DNA of 64,000 nt from Candidatus Krumholzibacteriota bacterium (GCA_016932415.1 JAFGCX010000016.1:36404-100403); one strand, 5' to 3'; counted from the stretch's first letter, positions 26,948 through 36,831 are shown. Program-made: numbers and translations. Notes: a model not told the origin generated them from the letters alone.

Positions 26948-28513
26948 TCAGGGTCTTCTTTTTATTTTGTAAAGTATTGTAATAATTCCAGATATGATTC
27001 TCATTATGGCTGAATCGCCATTTGCCGAAACCGATTTCAGCGATTTATCAAGGTCTTCTCTCCGAATAAGTCCTGTCAGGCTGGCTAGGAGGGTATATAT
27101 GACCGATCCCGGTATCAGCACGATCAGGACCCTGAAGTAACTTGCTGTACCGGTGAAAATCGATCCGATCAGAGGGAATACAAGCGCTATGACAAGGGGA
27201 TGGATGATGTCACTTATACGCATTCTGATTCCGGCGACCGTGGCCATCATGCTCTGTAATATTATGCCCAGAACCAGGAAACTGGAAATAGTCGCTATAG
27301 CGGCACCCTCTATGCCGTACCGTGGAATGAGTAAAAGGTTCATCACGATATTAAGGAGCGCCGCGATGATATATGCTGAAGCTGCTCTTCCGCCGCTTCC
27401 ATAAGCGACGAGGGAAGCCCACGCCGTGCGGCAGAGTATGTCGATGAAACCTATGAATACGAGGATTCTCAGGACCGGGGCTGATGGGGCGTATCCCGGA
27501 AGGACGATTCTGTAGATGTCGGCAGCCAGCGTGTAGATGATCGCCGTCATCGGTACCAGAGCCATCAATCCCAATCTGTTCGTATTCCATACCTGTTTTC
27601 GAAAGAGGGATCTGTCACCTTCCGTCAGAGCCGCAGTGAGGGAGGGAATCAGTGCTGTCCCTGCCGTCGCGGAGATGACGCTTAGCGACGTGATGATGAG
27701 GGCTGCCATGGCGTAAAAGGCCAGTTCTTCGGAAGGAAGGTAGAATTTTACCATGATCCGGTCGGTAGAGTTGATGATATTCCAGCCGAGGCTGGCGAAG
27801 AAAAAGAGGAATCCGAATCCGAAGACCTCTTTCATTCCGCGCAGAATGTCGCCTGTCCTGCCGGCGAATTCGATGAGGACTCTTCTGTGGAAGATCACGG
27901 CGAACAAAATCGTTCCGATGATCTCAGCGGTGAGAAAGGCCCCGAGAATAAGAGTGACATTCTTCTTCCACAGGACGACAAGGATGGGGATAAGGATATT
28001 GAGGATGCCGTATATTATCGATATGCCGGCCCTGAGCCTGCCTCTCTGCGCGGCCAGATAAACGACGGCGTAAAAAGCGTTCATGGCAAAAAAGGGGATT
28101 ATCAGCGAGTAGATCCTGACAGGTCCTAGGGCTTCCGGCTGGTGGGCCACATCGACAGCGAGCCATCTGGAGAAGATCAGCATCATCGCGCTCCAGAGAA
28201 TACTCAGCGCGAGGGTCAATAAAGCGCTCGATCGATAGATCATTCGGGCAAGATCGCTCCTTCCCTGTTGCCTGTATCCGGGGATCAATCTGACGATCGC
28301 TGTGTTGAATCCGATATTGGAAAGCATGGTGAGGATCTGGACGTAGGGAACGGGTATAATAAGTATCCCGTACAGCGCGGGACCGAGGAGCCTTCCGAGA
28401 AGGATGCCGCGGACCGGTTTTAGAAGGTTCATCCCGATCTTCGCCGATGAGACGATCAACGTTTCGGAGATCACTTTTGAAGTCGAAAGATTTACGGGGC
28501 CTTTGCTGTCCAT
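26948..28513 (-). CDS. oligosaccharide flippase (polysaccharide biosynthesis family)
   Basis: MOP-superfamily lipid-linked oligosaccharide flippase (Wzx/MurJ-like). 521 residues with about 14 hydrophobic segments; opening VISETLIVSSAKIGMNLLKPVRGILLGRLLGPALYGI is the typical Polysacc_synt start (here quoted in parts: ...GRLLGPALYG). It begins 12 bp after gatD on the same strand, so the two are probably one transcript. Which glycan it moves is unknown; the nearest glycosyltransferase is at 16647. Confidence 0.87.
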   Translation of the reverse strand: MDSKGPVNLSTSKVISETLIVSSAKIGMNLLKPVRGILLGRLLGPALYGILIIPVPYVQILTMLSNIGFNTAIVRLIPGYRQQGRSDLARMIYRSSALLTLALSILWSAMMLIFSRWLAVDVAHQPEALGPVRIYSLIIPFFAMNAFYAVVYLAAQRGRLRAGISIIYGILNILIPILVVLWKKNVTLILGAFLTAEIIGTILFAVIFHRRVLIEFAGRTGDILRGMKEVFGFGFLFFFASLGWNIINSTDRIMVKFYLPSEELAFYAMAALIITSLSVISATAGTALIPSLTAALTEGDRSLFRKQVWNTNRLGLMALVPMTAIIYTLAADIYRIVLPGYAPSAPVLRILVFIGFIDILCRTAWASLVAYGSGGRAASAYIIAALLNIVMNLLLIPRYGIEGAAIATISSFLVLGIILQSMMATVAGIRMRISDIIHPLVIALVFPLIGSIFTGTASYFRVLIVLIPGSVIYTLLASLTGLIRREDLDKSLKSVSANGDSAIMRIISGIITILYKIKRRP

Positions 28514-28525
28514 CAGTTGACCATA

Positions 28526-29911
28526 CTATTTCTTGTACTGGCTGATGAATTCCTCGACTTCAGGGATACCCCCCTGATAAATAAGGTATCCGTTGTGGGG
28601 TTCTCTCTCAGTTATCTCACCGGCGACAGGCGTGAGCATGATCTTTTTGACCTCTTCACGATCATGGCTCTGACCGAGAGCCCAGCCAAGTTTCACGTAG
28701 GCGACTTCGGGAAGCATATTGGAGGCGGGGATGACGCCGAGGTCCATGATATCGCGTCCGGTGTCGTAGACGTACATCTGAACATAACCCCATAGTGTCT
28801 GAACCGTCATGTAGATATGGATTCCCCTGTCGGCTGCTTTTTTAAGAGCGGGGTAGAGAGGTTTGTTCACGTGACCGAGGCCGGTCCCCGCTATGATGAT
28901 CCCCTTGTAGTCGTTGTCTATCAACGCTTCGAGCACATCGGGTTTCATATTCGGATAGTAGTAGAGGATCGAGACTCTCTCGTCAAATGCCGTATTGATC
29001 TTTACGTTTCTGTCGTCGCGGCGGCGCTTGTAGTCGTCCCTGAGCGGTACAAACCGGTCTTTTTCCACTATCGCGAGGGGGATGTCGCCTATCGTGCGGA
29101 ATGTGGAACGGTATGAGGAATGCATCTTCCTCACGCGGGTCCCACGGTGCAGAAGCCCGTATTGATCGCTTGTCGGTCCGAACATGCAGACCATCACCTC
29201 TGCGAAGTCGCTGTGAGCGGCCGTTCGTGTGGCGTTAATCAGGTTTATCGCGGCATCGCTCGACGGACGATCGCTTGAGCGCTGGGAGCCGACCATTACT
29301 ATCGGTACCGGGGAATCCTGGACCATAAATGAGAGGATCGCCGCCGTATGATGCATGGTATCCGTCCCATGCCCGATCACGACTCCACTCGTTCCCTTGG
29401 CGATCTCTTTTCCGATAGCTTCGGCAGTTCCCTTCCATTGCTCAGGACCCATGTTCTCGCTGAACACCCCGTAGAGTTTTTCAGTCTCGAGGTTGCATAT
29501 ATCGGCCAGTTCCGGGACCGATCCGTACAGCTCTCCGGGAGAGAAAGCGGGGATGACAGCTCCTGTCCTGTAGTCGAGCCTCGATGCTATCGTGCCTCCC
29601 GTTCCAAGGAGCTTTACGCTGGGTTTCTCGGGATCATAGGGGAATTCCTTCTCGGGGATCTTGTAATGAGCTTCCTTGCGGCCATGCTCGGTGATCGACC
29701 TGATAGTCTCTACGGCGAGGCCGACATTATAACCGGTGTTCATTTTAAGGACGATATGATTTTCATCGGCAGTCTCAGACCTGGGGAGAATAATACCCTT
29801 GAAATCGCCCCTGGTAGATTCGATCTCGACATCGCTCCATACGCCCGCGCCTTGTTCCTTGAGGCATTCGAGGGCTATGCCCCTGTACCCCTTGTATTTA
29901 TCCGAACTCAA
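28526..29911 (-). CDS. gatD: Glu-tRNA(Gln) amidotransferase subunit D
   Basis: Asparaginase-like subunit that releases ammonia for conversion of Glu-tRNA(Gln) to Gln-tRNA(Gln) by GatDE. It is GatD rather than plain L-asparaginase because it has the N-terminal extension domain (FKGIILPRSETADENHIVLK...GYNVGL) before the asparaginase core. The core shows both catalytic regions: LLGTGGTIASRLDYRTGAV and VVIGHGTDTMHHTAAILSF, then GSQRSSDRPSSDAA. The frame can start at GTG 29923, but GAGGTGAT lies 7 nt before TTG 29911, which I prefer. GatE is at 31682-33574. GatDE is described as an archaeal enzyme; see findings. Confidence 0.93.
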   Translation of the reverse strand: MSSDKYKGYRGIALECLKEQGAGVWSDVEIESTRGDFKGIILPRSETADENHIVLKMNTGYNVGLAVETIRSITEHGRKEAHYKIPEKEFPYDPEKPSVKLLGTGGTIASRLDYRTGAVIPAFSPGELYGSVPELADICNLETEKLYGVFSENMGPEQWKGTAEAIGKEIAKGTSGVVIGHGTDTMHHTAAILSFMVQDSPVPIVMVGSQRSSDRPSSDAAINLINATRTAAHSDFAEVMVCMFGPTSDQYGLLHRGTRVRKMHSSYRSTFRTIGDIPLAIVEKDRFVPLRDDYKRRRDDRNVKINTAFDERVSILYYYPNMKPDVLEALIDNDYKGIIIAGTGLGHVNKPLYPALKKAADRGIHIYMTVQTLWGYVQMYVYDTGRDIMDLGVIPASNMLPEVAYVKLGWALGQSHDREEVKKIMLTPVAGEITEREPHNGYLIYQGGIPEVEEFISQYKK

Positions 29912-30131
29912 GTAGAGGATCACCTCGCTAGGGGATTGTAGTCCTTAAAAACCTGCGCCGCAGATCACAGAACAGGATCTCTGATCCAGGGCCGCTGCTT
30001 TACGGGGACTAATATAAGTGAAATAAATCGTTATAGGAAGGAAAAATAAATAAAGGTTACGGCTCTTTTTCCCGAAGAAAAGGGAGCAGCAGACAGTGGT
30101 AATGAAGCGTTAAAACTAACTGGAGGATGTT

Positions 30132-31634
30132 TTGAGTAGATTCAACACGAGATATATTTTGATGCTATTTCTCTATCTTATTGTTCTATCAGTATTTTCC
30201 AGTGTCTTTATGACAGCCGGAGTGGTAGCTTCGACGCTCAACGTCGCGATATCGGGCAGCCCGACATCGCGCGACCCGCGGAATATAACCGAATCCGTAT
30301 CTGTATCGATCCTCATGGACAATGTCTATGAAGCCCTCGTGAGCAGCGGAAGAGGAAATCATCTCACGCTGGAACCGGCCCTGGCCACCGACTGGCAGGT
30401 GAACAACGGGGGAAAAGAATGGGAATTCACGCTGCGCAAGGGAGTAAAATTCCACGATGGCTCGCTGATGGACGCCGAGGACGTAGTAGCTTCTTTCAGA
30501 GAAGTGCCTCAGTTCAAAGGAGTGATAGAGAAAACGGGTCCGTACAAAGTAAGGATCATCTTCACGGAAAAAAGAGCCGGTTTTCTCAAGACTATCGCTC
30601 AGATAACATATACGATCACGAAAAGGCAGGAGAATGGGATTCTGTTGGGTACCGGGCCGTTCAGGATAGAATCATGGGATCCCGAATCGATGATCAGATT
30701 GAAAAAGTTCGACCAGTACTGGGGATCGGTGCCTGATCTCGAAGAGGTCGTATACCACTGTTCGACCCCGGCCTGGAAGGCTCTTGATATGATGGCGGAG
30801 GACGAGATAGATGTAATAGATATTATTCCGCCATCGCTCGCCGATTCGCTCAGGGGAGTCGATGATATCGAACTTTCCGTTCTCGAAGGTGTCAATATAA
30901 GCTTTGTTCACATGAATCTTAATAATCCCCCACTTGATAACGTAGAATTCAGGCGCGCTCTTAACATGCTTATACACACCGACAAGATTATCAGGGATGT
31001 CCATTTCAATGAGGCCAGCGCCTGCAGGGGGGTGCTTCCTCCCGTTATCGGAGGGAAAAGCGAGGGGCCTCCGAGGATCGCGTATGACAGCAGGATCGCG
31101 AAAGAAATAATAGAGAAATTCCTTGACGACGACAGCAGGACGTTCAAGATGGTAGGGCTGCCTTTCGCCAGACCGTACTGCCCGACGCCGAGCGCGCAGG
31201 CGAGGTTGATCGCCGGCTACTTGAAGGGAGCAGGTCTGAAGATCAGTTATGTTCCTACTTCATCGATGGAGGAATACCAGCGATATATGGGTAGCGAAGA
31301 TTACGATTTCATCATATCGGGGTGGAATATCGATACGAGAAATCCCGATGATTTCTATTCGATGCTTTTCGGGCTCGGCGACACGAGATCGCCGTTCCAC
31401 GTGCACTGGGTCGACGAGGAGTTCGAATCGAACATACTTCAGGCCCGAACGACAATATCCCTTAAAAAGCAATGGGAATTCTACAACGCGGCAGACGACC
31501 TCTTTTTCACCAACTATCCCTGGATTATGATAGCGCATACGAATCAGCTTGGAGCGTTTCGAAAAGAGATCAAGGGATTGACCTTCAGTGCCACGGGGGA
31601 ACTGCATCTTAACAACGTCAGCAAAACGGAATGA
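30132..31634 (+). CDS. ABC transporter substrate-binding protein (peptide/nickel type)
   Basis: Family 5 extracellular solute-binding protein (DppA/OppA/NikA-like). 500 residues with an N-terminal hydrophobic signal (YILMLFLYLIVLSVFSSVFMTAG) and the family pattern TLNVAISGSPTSRDPRNITESVS, KEWEFTLRKGVKFHDGSLMDAEDVV and a late DYDFIISGWNIDTRNPDDF. TTG start: GGAGG at 30122-30126 is 5 nt upstream. No permease or ATPase genes adjoin, so it is an orphan. It sits on the opposite strand between gatE and gatD. The 220 bp upstream (to gatD) holds a weak hairpin and no clear promoter. Confidence 0.9.
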   Translation: MSRFNTRYILMLFLYLIVLSVFSSVFMTAGVVASTLNVAISGSPTSRDPRNITESVSVSILMDNVYEALVSSGRGNHLTLEPALATDWQVNNGGKEWEFTLRKGVKFHDGSLMDAEDVVASFREVPQFKGVIEKTGPYKVRIIFTEKRAGFLKTIAQITYTITKRQENGILLGTGPFRIESWDPESMIRLKKFDQYWGSVPDLEEVVYHCSTPAWKALDMMAEDEIDVIDIIPPSLADSLRGVDDIELSVLEGVNISFVHMNLNNPPLDNVEFRRALNMLIHTDKIIRDVHFNEASACRGVLPPVIGGKSEGPPRIAYDSRIAKEIIEKFLDDDSRTFKMVGLPFARPYCPTPSAQARLIAGYLKGAGLKISYVPTSSMEEYQRYMGSEDYDFIISGWNIDTRNPDDFYSMLFGLGDTRSPFHVHWVDEEFESNILQARTTISLKKQWEFYNAADDLFFTNYPWIMIAHTNQLGAFRKEIKGLTFSATGELHLNNVSKTE

Positions 31635-31681
31635 TCATTCTCTTCCGGTTCGATAACGGATAATCTCCGCGGGGAGTGACG

Positions 31682-33574
31682 TTATTTGATGAACCTGTCT
31701 GTAATCTCGAAGAATCTTTTCCCTGATGCCTGTCCCGGGAACTCTTCCTTGAGCCTTCCGATCAGATGATTGACAAGCTTCGTCCTGTCTATTTCGGGTA
31801 TTTTAAACGAACGCAGAAAATCTCCGGCTTTTTGCGCCAGGACCTTGTCGCTCATCTGTATGAATCCGGATACAGCTTCTTCAGGGGGCAGTTTTTCGCT
31901 TCCGCAGGTCTTTTCAAGAACGATCGGCAACGCTTCCGGGCGAAGTCCCTTTTTTCCGGCGAGAGATATCGTCATCTTAAGAAGCCCATCAGTCAGGTTG
32001 TCTATTCTCTTTTTTCTATTCAGCCGGTTGATGCCGTCGAGCAGGAATGAAGCGAGGTCCTGCGCGCTGAATTCCGATCCTTTCTGAATATTGTCGAATA
32101 TATCCCTGAACGGAGAAATACTCATCCTTTCTGCTGTTTCTTTTGTCAAACCCGACTTGATATATTTTTCCCTGCGCTCCCATGGGAGCTGAGGGAGGAT
32201 CGATTTGATCCTTTCGATCCGGTCTTCCGTTATGGCGATCGGAGGAAGATCAGTGTCGGGATACATCCGGTTGGGGCCCGGCAGGACCCTTTCAAACCCG
32301 GAGATCCCATTGGGCAATGCCTGCCTTGTCTCATCGAGCACGCCGTCGAGAGCCTGCTGGGCTCTTATAATGATCTCCCTGACTGCCGTATCGAGATCAT
32401 CCTCAGATCCCCACACGACTATAACAACATCCTTTTCACCTGCCGCCGCGTTGTTTTTGATCTTTATCCACTCCGAACTCGAGAAGGTTTCGGCCTCGGT
32501 GTCTGAATGCGCGATATTGGGAAGGATATCGAGGCAGGCGATGACACGGACCCTGTCGGAGATCTCCTTCGAGAAGGTAGTTTCCGGCTGCGTTCTGGTC
32601 GACAGTATCCCCCGGTACCCCCTTAGAGTCACAGCCCGTATTCCCATTCCTTTTTTGACAGCCTCGGCGACGGGATAATATTTCGTACTTTTGAGGATCT
32701 TTGTGACGTCAGTGGAACTTGCTTTGAAGGTCGAGTGTGTTATTCCCCTGGCGGCGAGCTCATCCATAATCTCTATCAGCGCGACTTGCCGGAAAGCCTC
32801 GTTATGTACAAGTAGCGGGATATCCTTGATCCTCGGGACTCCCTTGATCTCGACTCTCTGTCCGCGGTCTACGGAGACATTGACATCCTGCCGCGCGGCG
32901 CCGATCCCAGTCCTCACCTTGCCCGTCGAACGCGCAAGATATCTCAGTATCGTGGCGACGTCCGCGACTTCACGAGGGGTCCTCATCTCCGGATAAGTCA
33001 CCGTCTCGATCAGGGGGATCCCGAGCCTGTCAGTCCGGTATGTGCGCATATGGCCGATATCGCTGACTTCCCTGCAGGCGTCCTCCTCGAGCCCGAGCTG
33101 GATGATCCCTATCCGCCTGTCTCCGTATGGTATCGATCCGTCTATCCCGAGAATGGTAGTCCGTTGAAAACCTGTCGGTATTGACCCGTCAAGGTACTGT
33201 TTGCGGGCTATATGGATCTCGCCCACCAGCTTGCAGCCGAGAAGCATCGTGACTTCGATCGCGATATCGAGAGCCATCCTGTTGAGTTCGAAGGGAGGAG
33301 TGTCATCCATCTCGTACGTGCATACCGTCTCTTTGTTTATCTGGTAGATGATGTTTTTTTTGGTTTTGAACTCCATCAGGGCGGTGCCGTCATATTCACC
33401 CAGTTCGGAAAGGGTGGGGCGCATATGGCGCAGTATTTCGGCGTCGAATTTTTCACTGTACGGCTTGATCGGACAGCGGCAGAAAAGCTTTTTCTCCGTG
33501 TCGAGTTGCTGATGGATCTCGAGTCCGCTTTTCAGGCCGATAGCCTGATAATCTTCCAGAGAGAGATCTTCCAT
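31682..33574 (-). CDS. gatE: Glu-tRNA(Gln) amidotransferase subunit E
   Basis: tRNA-binding, kinase/transamidase subunit of GatDE, homologous to GatB but longer. About 630 residues. GatB-like core: IGLKSGLEIHQQLDT, EIHIARKQYLDGSIPTGFQRT, GIIQLGLEEDACREV and RQDVNVSVDRGQRVEIKGV. What separates it from GatB is the AspRS-like GAD insertion (about 330-430, VTLRGYRGILSTRTQPETTF) before the helical and YqeY-like C-terminal domains. ATG 33574 fits homologue starts; TTG 33592 has AGAAGG 6 nt upstream and TTG 33622 overlaps the glnA stop. Lies immediately downstream of glnA, so one transcript. Confidence 0.93.
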   Translation of the reverse strand: MEDLSLEDYQAIGLKSGLEIHQQLDTEKKLFCRCPIKPYSEKFDAEILRHMRPTLSELGEYDGTALMEFKTKKNIIYQINKETVCTYEMDDTPPFELNRMALDIAIEVTMLLGCKLVGEIHIARKQYLDGSIPTGFQRTTILGIDGSIPYGDRRIGIIQLGLEEDACREVSDIGHMRTYRTDRLGIPLIETVTYPEMRTPREVADVATILRYLARSTGKVRTGIGAARQDVNVSVDRGQRVEIKGVPRIKDIPLLVHNEAFRQVALIEIMDELAARGITHSTFKASSTDVTKILKSTKYYPVAEAVKKGMGIRAVTLRGYRGILSTRTQPETTFSKEISDRVRVIACLDILPNIAHSDTEAETFSSSEWIKIKNNAAAGEKDVVIVVWGSEDDLDTAVREIIIRAQQALDGVLDETRQALPNGISGFERVLPGPNRMYPDTDLPPIAITEDRIERIKSILPQLPWERREKYIKSGLTKETAERMSISPFRDIFDNIQKGSEFSAQDLASFLLDGINRLNRKKRIDNLTDGLLKMTISLAGKKGLRPEALPIVLEKTCGSEKLPPEEAVSGFIQMSDKVLAQKAGDFLRSFKIPEIDRTKLVNHLIGRLKEEFPGQASGKRFFEITDRFIK

Positions 33575-33615
33575 TTTCCTGAGTTCACCCAATGCGATAC
33601 CTTCTTTGCTTCCTG

Positions 33616-35043
33616 TTAACAATCGAGATAAAGCTGGACCTCGAGGGGGTGCGTGCGGTTGCGCACCGGCATGACATCCTTCTCCATCTTCATCGCTATC
33701 CAGTCCTCGATCATCGTTTTATCGAACACTCCTCCCTCGAGAAGGAAATCGTGGTCCTTGGCGAGGGCGTCAAGAGCGCCGCTCAGATTTCCGGGCAGCG
33801 GTTTTATCTTTTTTCTTTCCTTCGCGGAGAGTTCGAAGACATTCATGTCGAACGGCCCGAACCCGAGCCTGCCCGGATCCATTTTCTTCCTGATACCGTC
33901 GAGTCCAGCCATAAGCTGCGCCGCCATTGCGAGGTAGATATTGCATGTGGCGTCGGGCGGCCTGAACTCGATCCTTTTCGACTCGGGAGTGCTGGCGTAC
34001 TTCGGGATCCTTATCGCCGCGCTGCGGTTTCCAAGGGAGAAGAAAGCGTTTACCGGCGCTTCGAATCCAGGCACGAGGCGTTTATAAGAGTTTGTGCTTG
34101 GATTGGTTATGGCCAGGAGAGCGGGAGCGTGATAGAGGAGTCCGGCGATATAATGAAGCGCTGTTTGGCTCAGACCGGCGTATCCGCTTTTGCTGTAGAA
34201 AAGCGGTTTTCCTTTTTTAAAAAGGTGCTGATGAAAATGGAGTCCATTGCCTGCTTCGTTAAAAAGTGGTTTCGGCATATAAGTAGCTATCTTTCCTTCA
34301 GAATGGGCAGTCATCCTCGAGAAGTATTTCACCATCATCCCTATGTCGCCCATCCTTTTCAGTGGAGCGAATTTCAGCTCGATCTCGACCTGGCCGTGTC
34401 CGCCGACTTCATGGTGATGATAATTCACCGGGATACCGGAATCTTCAAGCAGCGTGATTGTACGGTCTCTGATTCCCGCAACGGCATCCTCGGGTGGAAT
34501 CGCGTGATAGCCGCCTTTTGTCTTCAATCCGAATTTGCCGGCATCTTCACCCTCGCCAGGGATTATCTTATATCCAAAATTCATATGCGACATGCTTACA
34601 AGGACCTCGTCGAAGATATAATATTCAAATTCAGGTCCCCACATCGAAAGATCGGCGATACCTGTCTTCCTCATATATTCCGCCGACTTCTGGGCTATAT
34701 ATCTGGGATCCCTTGGAAAGGGATTCTTCGAATCGGCTTCTACGATGCTGCAGATGAATGAGACAGTAGGTATTTCACTGAAGGGATCCAGGAATCCGGT
34801 GGAGATATCGGGAACGAGAGAGAGGTCTCCGAGCTCGATCGTCTTCAACCCGGCGAAGTTCGATCCGTCGAATCCCAGTCCGTCGGCGAAAAGCTTTTCA
34901 TCCATGCTCCGCGCGGGGACGGTGAGGTGATGCCACTTACCGAGAAAATCGGTGAATTTAAGGTCGATAAGCCGGATATCCTGTTTTTTGATTTCCGCCT
35001 TGAGCTTTGTTATTGAGGAAAAGATTGTTCGACCTCCTGTCAA
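33616..35043 (-). CDS. glnA: glutamine synthetase, type I
   Basis: Makes glutamine from glutamate, ammonia and ATP. About 475 residues with the GS core: KFTDFLGKWHHLTVPA, GFDGSNFAGL, EFEYYIFDEV, NYHHHEVGGHGQVEIELKF (metal-binding His/Glu), AGNGLHFHQHLFKKG and the late TNPSTNSYKRLVPGFEAPV. A Tyr in the adenylylation-loop region is not clearly identifiable. No ATG near the 5' end: TTG 35043 has GAGG 4 nt upstream, while a full AGGAGGT (35032-35038) is 7 nt before an in-frame ATC at 35025. Followed directly by gatE, whose enzyme uses glutamine as amide donor. Confidence 0.95.
   Translation of the reverse strand: MTGGRTIFSSITKLKAEIKKQDIRLIDLKFTDFLGKWHHLTVPARSMDEKLFADGLGFDGSNFAGLKTIELGDLSLVPDISTGFLDPFSEIPTVSFICSIVEADSKNPFPRDPRYIAQKSAEYMRKTGIADLSMWGPEFEYYIFDEVLVSMSHMNFGYKIIPGEGEDAGKFGLKTKGGYHAIPPEDAVAGIRDRTITLLEDSGIPVNYHHHEVGGHGQVEIELKFAPLKRMGDIGMMVKYFSRMTAHSEGKIATYMPKPLFNEAGNGLHFHQHLFKKGKPLFYSKSGYAGLSQTALHYIAGLLYHAPALLAITNPSTNSYKRLVPGFEAPVNAFFSLGNRSAAIRIPKYASTPESKRIEFRPPDATCNIYLAMAAQLMAGLDGIRKKMDPGRLGFGPFDMNVFELSAKERKKIKPLPGNLSGALDALAKDHDFLLEGGVFDKTMIEDWIAMKMEKDVMPVRNRTHPLEVQLYLDC
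35032..35038 (-). promoter_or_regulatory. perfect Shine-Dalgarno in glnA pointing to a non-canonical start
   Basis: AGGAGGT on the minus strand; the spacing to any in-frame ATG or GTG is wrong. The codon 7 nt downstream of GGAGG is ATC (35023-35025), and translation from there would give the usual N-terminal length for type I GS (IFSSITKLKAEIKKQD...). The next in-frame Met is about 20 residues further on, inside the conserved domain. Confidence 0.5.
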
Positions 35044-35090
35044 ATCGCCTCTTTTTTCAACCCTGATAATGATGGGGCTGAATCGATTAC

Positions 35091-35119
35091 GGGGTTCCAA
35101 TATAATTGTATGGAACCCC
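35091..35119. repeat. 9-bp perfect inverted repeat upstream of glnA
   Basis: GGGGTTCCA (35091-35099) and TGGAACCCC (35111-35119) separated by 11 bp of AT-rich sequence. It lies about 50 bp upstream of the glnA start and in the divergent region before the histidine kinase. No T run follows on either strand, so an operator or mRNA leader hairpin is more likely than a terminator. Confidence 0.6.
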
Positions 35120-35330
35120 TTCTTTCAAGGACTATATTCATCGGTGGCCATGGAATCGATATCAGTCCGTGGCAGTGACCTGGGTCTGTGTCCGGCAAAT
35201 AAAAGTTGCGCGCCCTTATCGATTACTGATATACTCCCGCCTGAAGATACTGTGTGCAGTGCCGGTCCTATTATTTTCCAACAGATGTCTGCTGTTCTGT
35301 TTTTCGCCACCCGGGCTGTGGAGGTTGCTT

Positions 35331-36829
35331 ATGCCAGACAGCGCGACAATATTCAGGGAAATGTTCGACAAGATGAACAGCGGTATCGCCATTTACGATG
35401 CTGTCGATGATGGGGCGGACTTCATCATTCGCGATATCAACGACTCCGGGTTGAGGATCACCAATACAAAGAAGAGCGATGTAATCGGAAGACCGGTGAG
35501 CGAGGCCTTCGTGGGTGTAAAGGCCCTGGGACTTTTTGATGTCTTCCGGCGCGTTTGGAGGACTGGCGAACCTGAACATCACCCTGTTGCCGCGTACAAT
35601 GATGATAATGTCTCGCTCTGGGTCGACAACTACGTATATAAGCTTCCTAACGGCCGTATCGTAGCTGTTTACGACGATCTTACAAAACAGAAGAACACCG
35701 AGCGACAGCTCAACCAGTCGATGCAGATGTCCCACGATCTTGTCCGGTTCATACCATCGGGCATGTTTATTTATCTTTTCAGGGAACCGGACGGGTTCTT
35801 TCTGCTGCAGGCTAATGCCGAGGCGGAGAAGATCGCCGGCATAGACCTGGCGGACTGGAAAGGCCGGGAACTCCGCGAGATATGGCCCGGCGCGAGATCC
35901 GCCGGAATCACCGGCTCCTGCCTCGAAGTCATCAGGACTGGAGAACCATATTCGACCGAAGACCTCCGATACACGGGAGAGGAACTGACCGGGGCATATC
36001 GTATAAAGTTCTTTCTGTTGCCGGAGAACCGTCTTGCAGCGGTCTACGAGGATGTGACCGACAAGAAGAAGGCGGAGATCGAGCTGAGGGAATTCAACAG
36101 GCTTCTTGAAAGGCGCGTGCTGGAGAGGACCGAGGATCTGGAGGCTTTCACATATTCCGTCTCGCACGATCTCAGGGCGCCTCTGCGGGCGATAAACGGA
36201 TTCGCGGAACTGCTCAGGCAGAAACATTTCGACCTGCTCGAAGAGAATGGAAGGCATTACCTGGAAAACATCATTACCGCCAGCGTCCAGATGGGAGAGC
36301 TGATAGATGAGCTTTTGAGATATTCCAGGCTTGGAAGGACTTCCCTGAACATGAGAGATATCGATCTCGGGGAGATAATCGCCGAGGCAGCGGGCAACCT
36401 TGACAGCCTTCTGAGTGAAAAAAAGCCGAACTGAAAGTAATGGAGGGATTTCCGAAGATCAGCGGCGACAGGTCATTCCTCGTCCAGGTCCTGATCAATC
36501 TCCTCGTCAACGCACTGACCTATACCAGGCAGGGAGTAGATCCCGTAATCGGCATAACTCATCAGACGGAAGGAACAGATCTTGTAGTGACAATCGCCGA
36601 TAACGGGATAGGTATCGAGAAGGAATATCTTGCCAGGGTCTTCGAAGTATTCCAGAGGCTTCATAACCAGGAAGAATATCCAGGCACCGGGATAGGCCTT
36701 GCGATAGTGAGAAAGACAGTGGAGATGCATGGTGGAAAGGTCCATATAGAATCTGTCCCGGGCGAAGGCAGCAGAGTGATCATCCGTTTTCCGCTGCTGC
36801 CGGAATCTGTTGGACAGGAGGAGGGTTGA
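35331..36829 (+). CDS. PAS histidine kinase split by a -1 frameshift
   Basis: Sensor kinase read in two frames. The zero frame (35331-36434) carries two PAS domains (about 1-120 and 128-250) and the dimerisation/H-box FTYSVSHDLRAPLRAINGFAELL, then stops at TGA 36432. The -1 frame continues seamlessly from 36425 (AELKVMEGFPKI) through the N-box LVQVLINLLVNALTYT, G1 ADNGIGIEKEYL and G2 GTGIGLAIVRKTVE to TGA at 36827. The junction is an A AAA AAG heptamer. Both halves keep all key residues. Start ATG 35331 has GGAGG 6 nt upstream. Followed at once by a Rcp1-like receiver, its likely partner. Confidence 0.85.
36419..36425 (+). other. slippery heptamer A AAA AAG at kinase frameshift
   Basis: In zero frame the codons are gaA AAA AAG. 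Slipping back one base on AAA/AAG and continuing at 36425 reads GCC GAA CTG and restores the kinase ATPase domain. This is the same heptamer and phase as the E. coli dnaX frameshift site. I see no clear upstream SD-like enhancer nor a strong downstream stem, so a natural mutation or sequence error remains possible. Confidence 0.6.
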
Positions 36830-36831
36830 GG

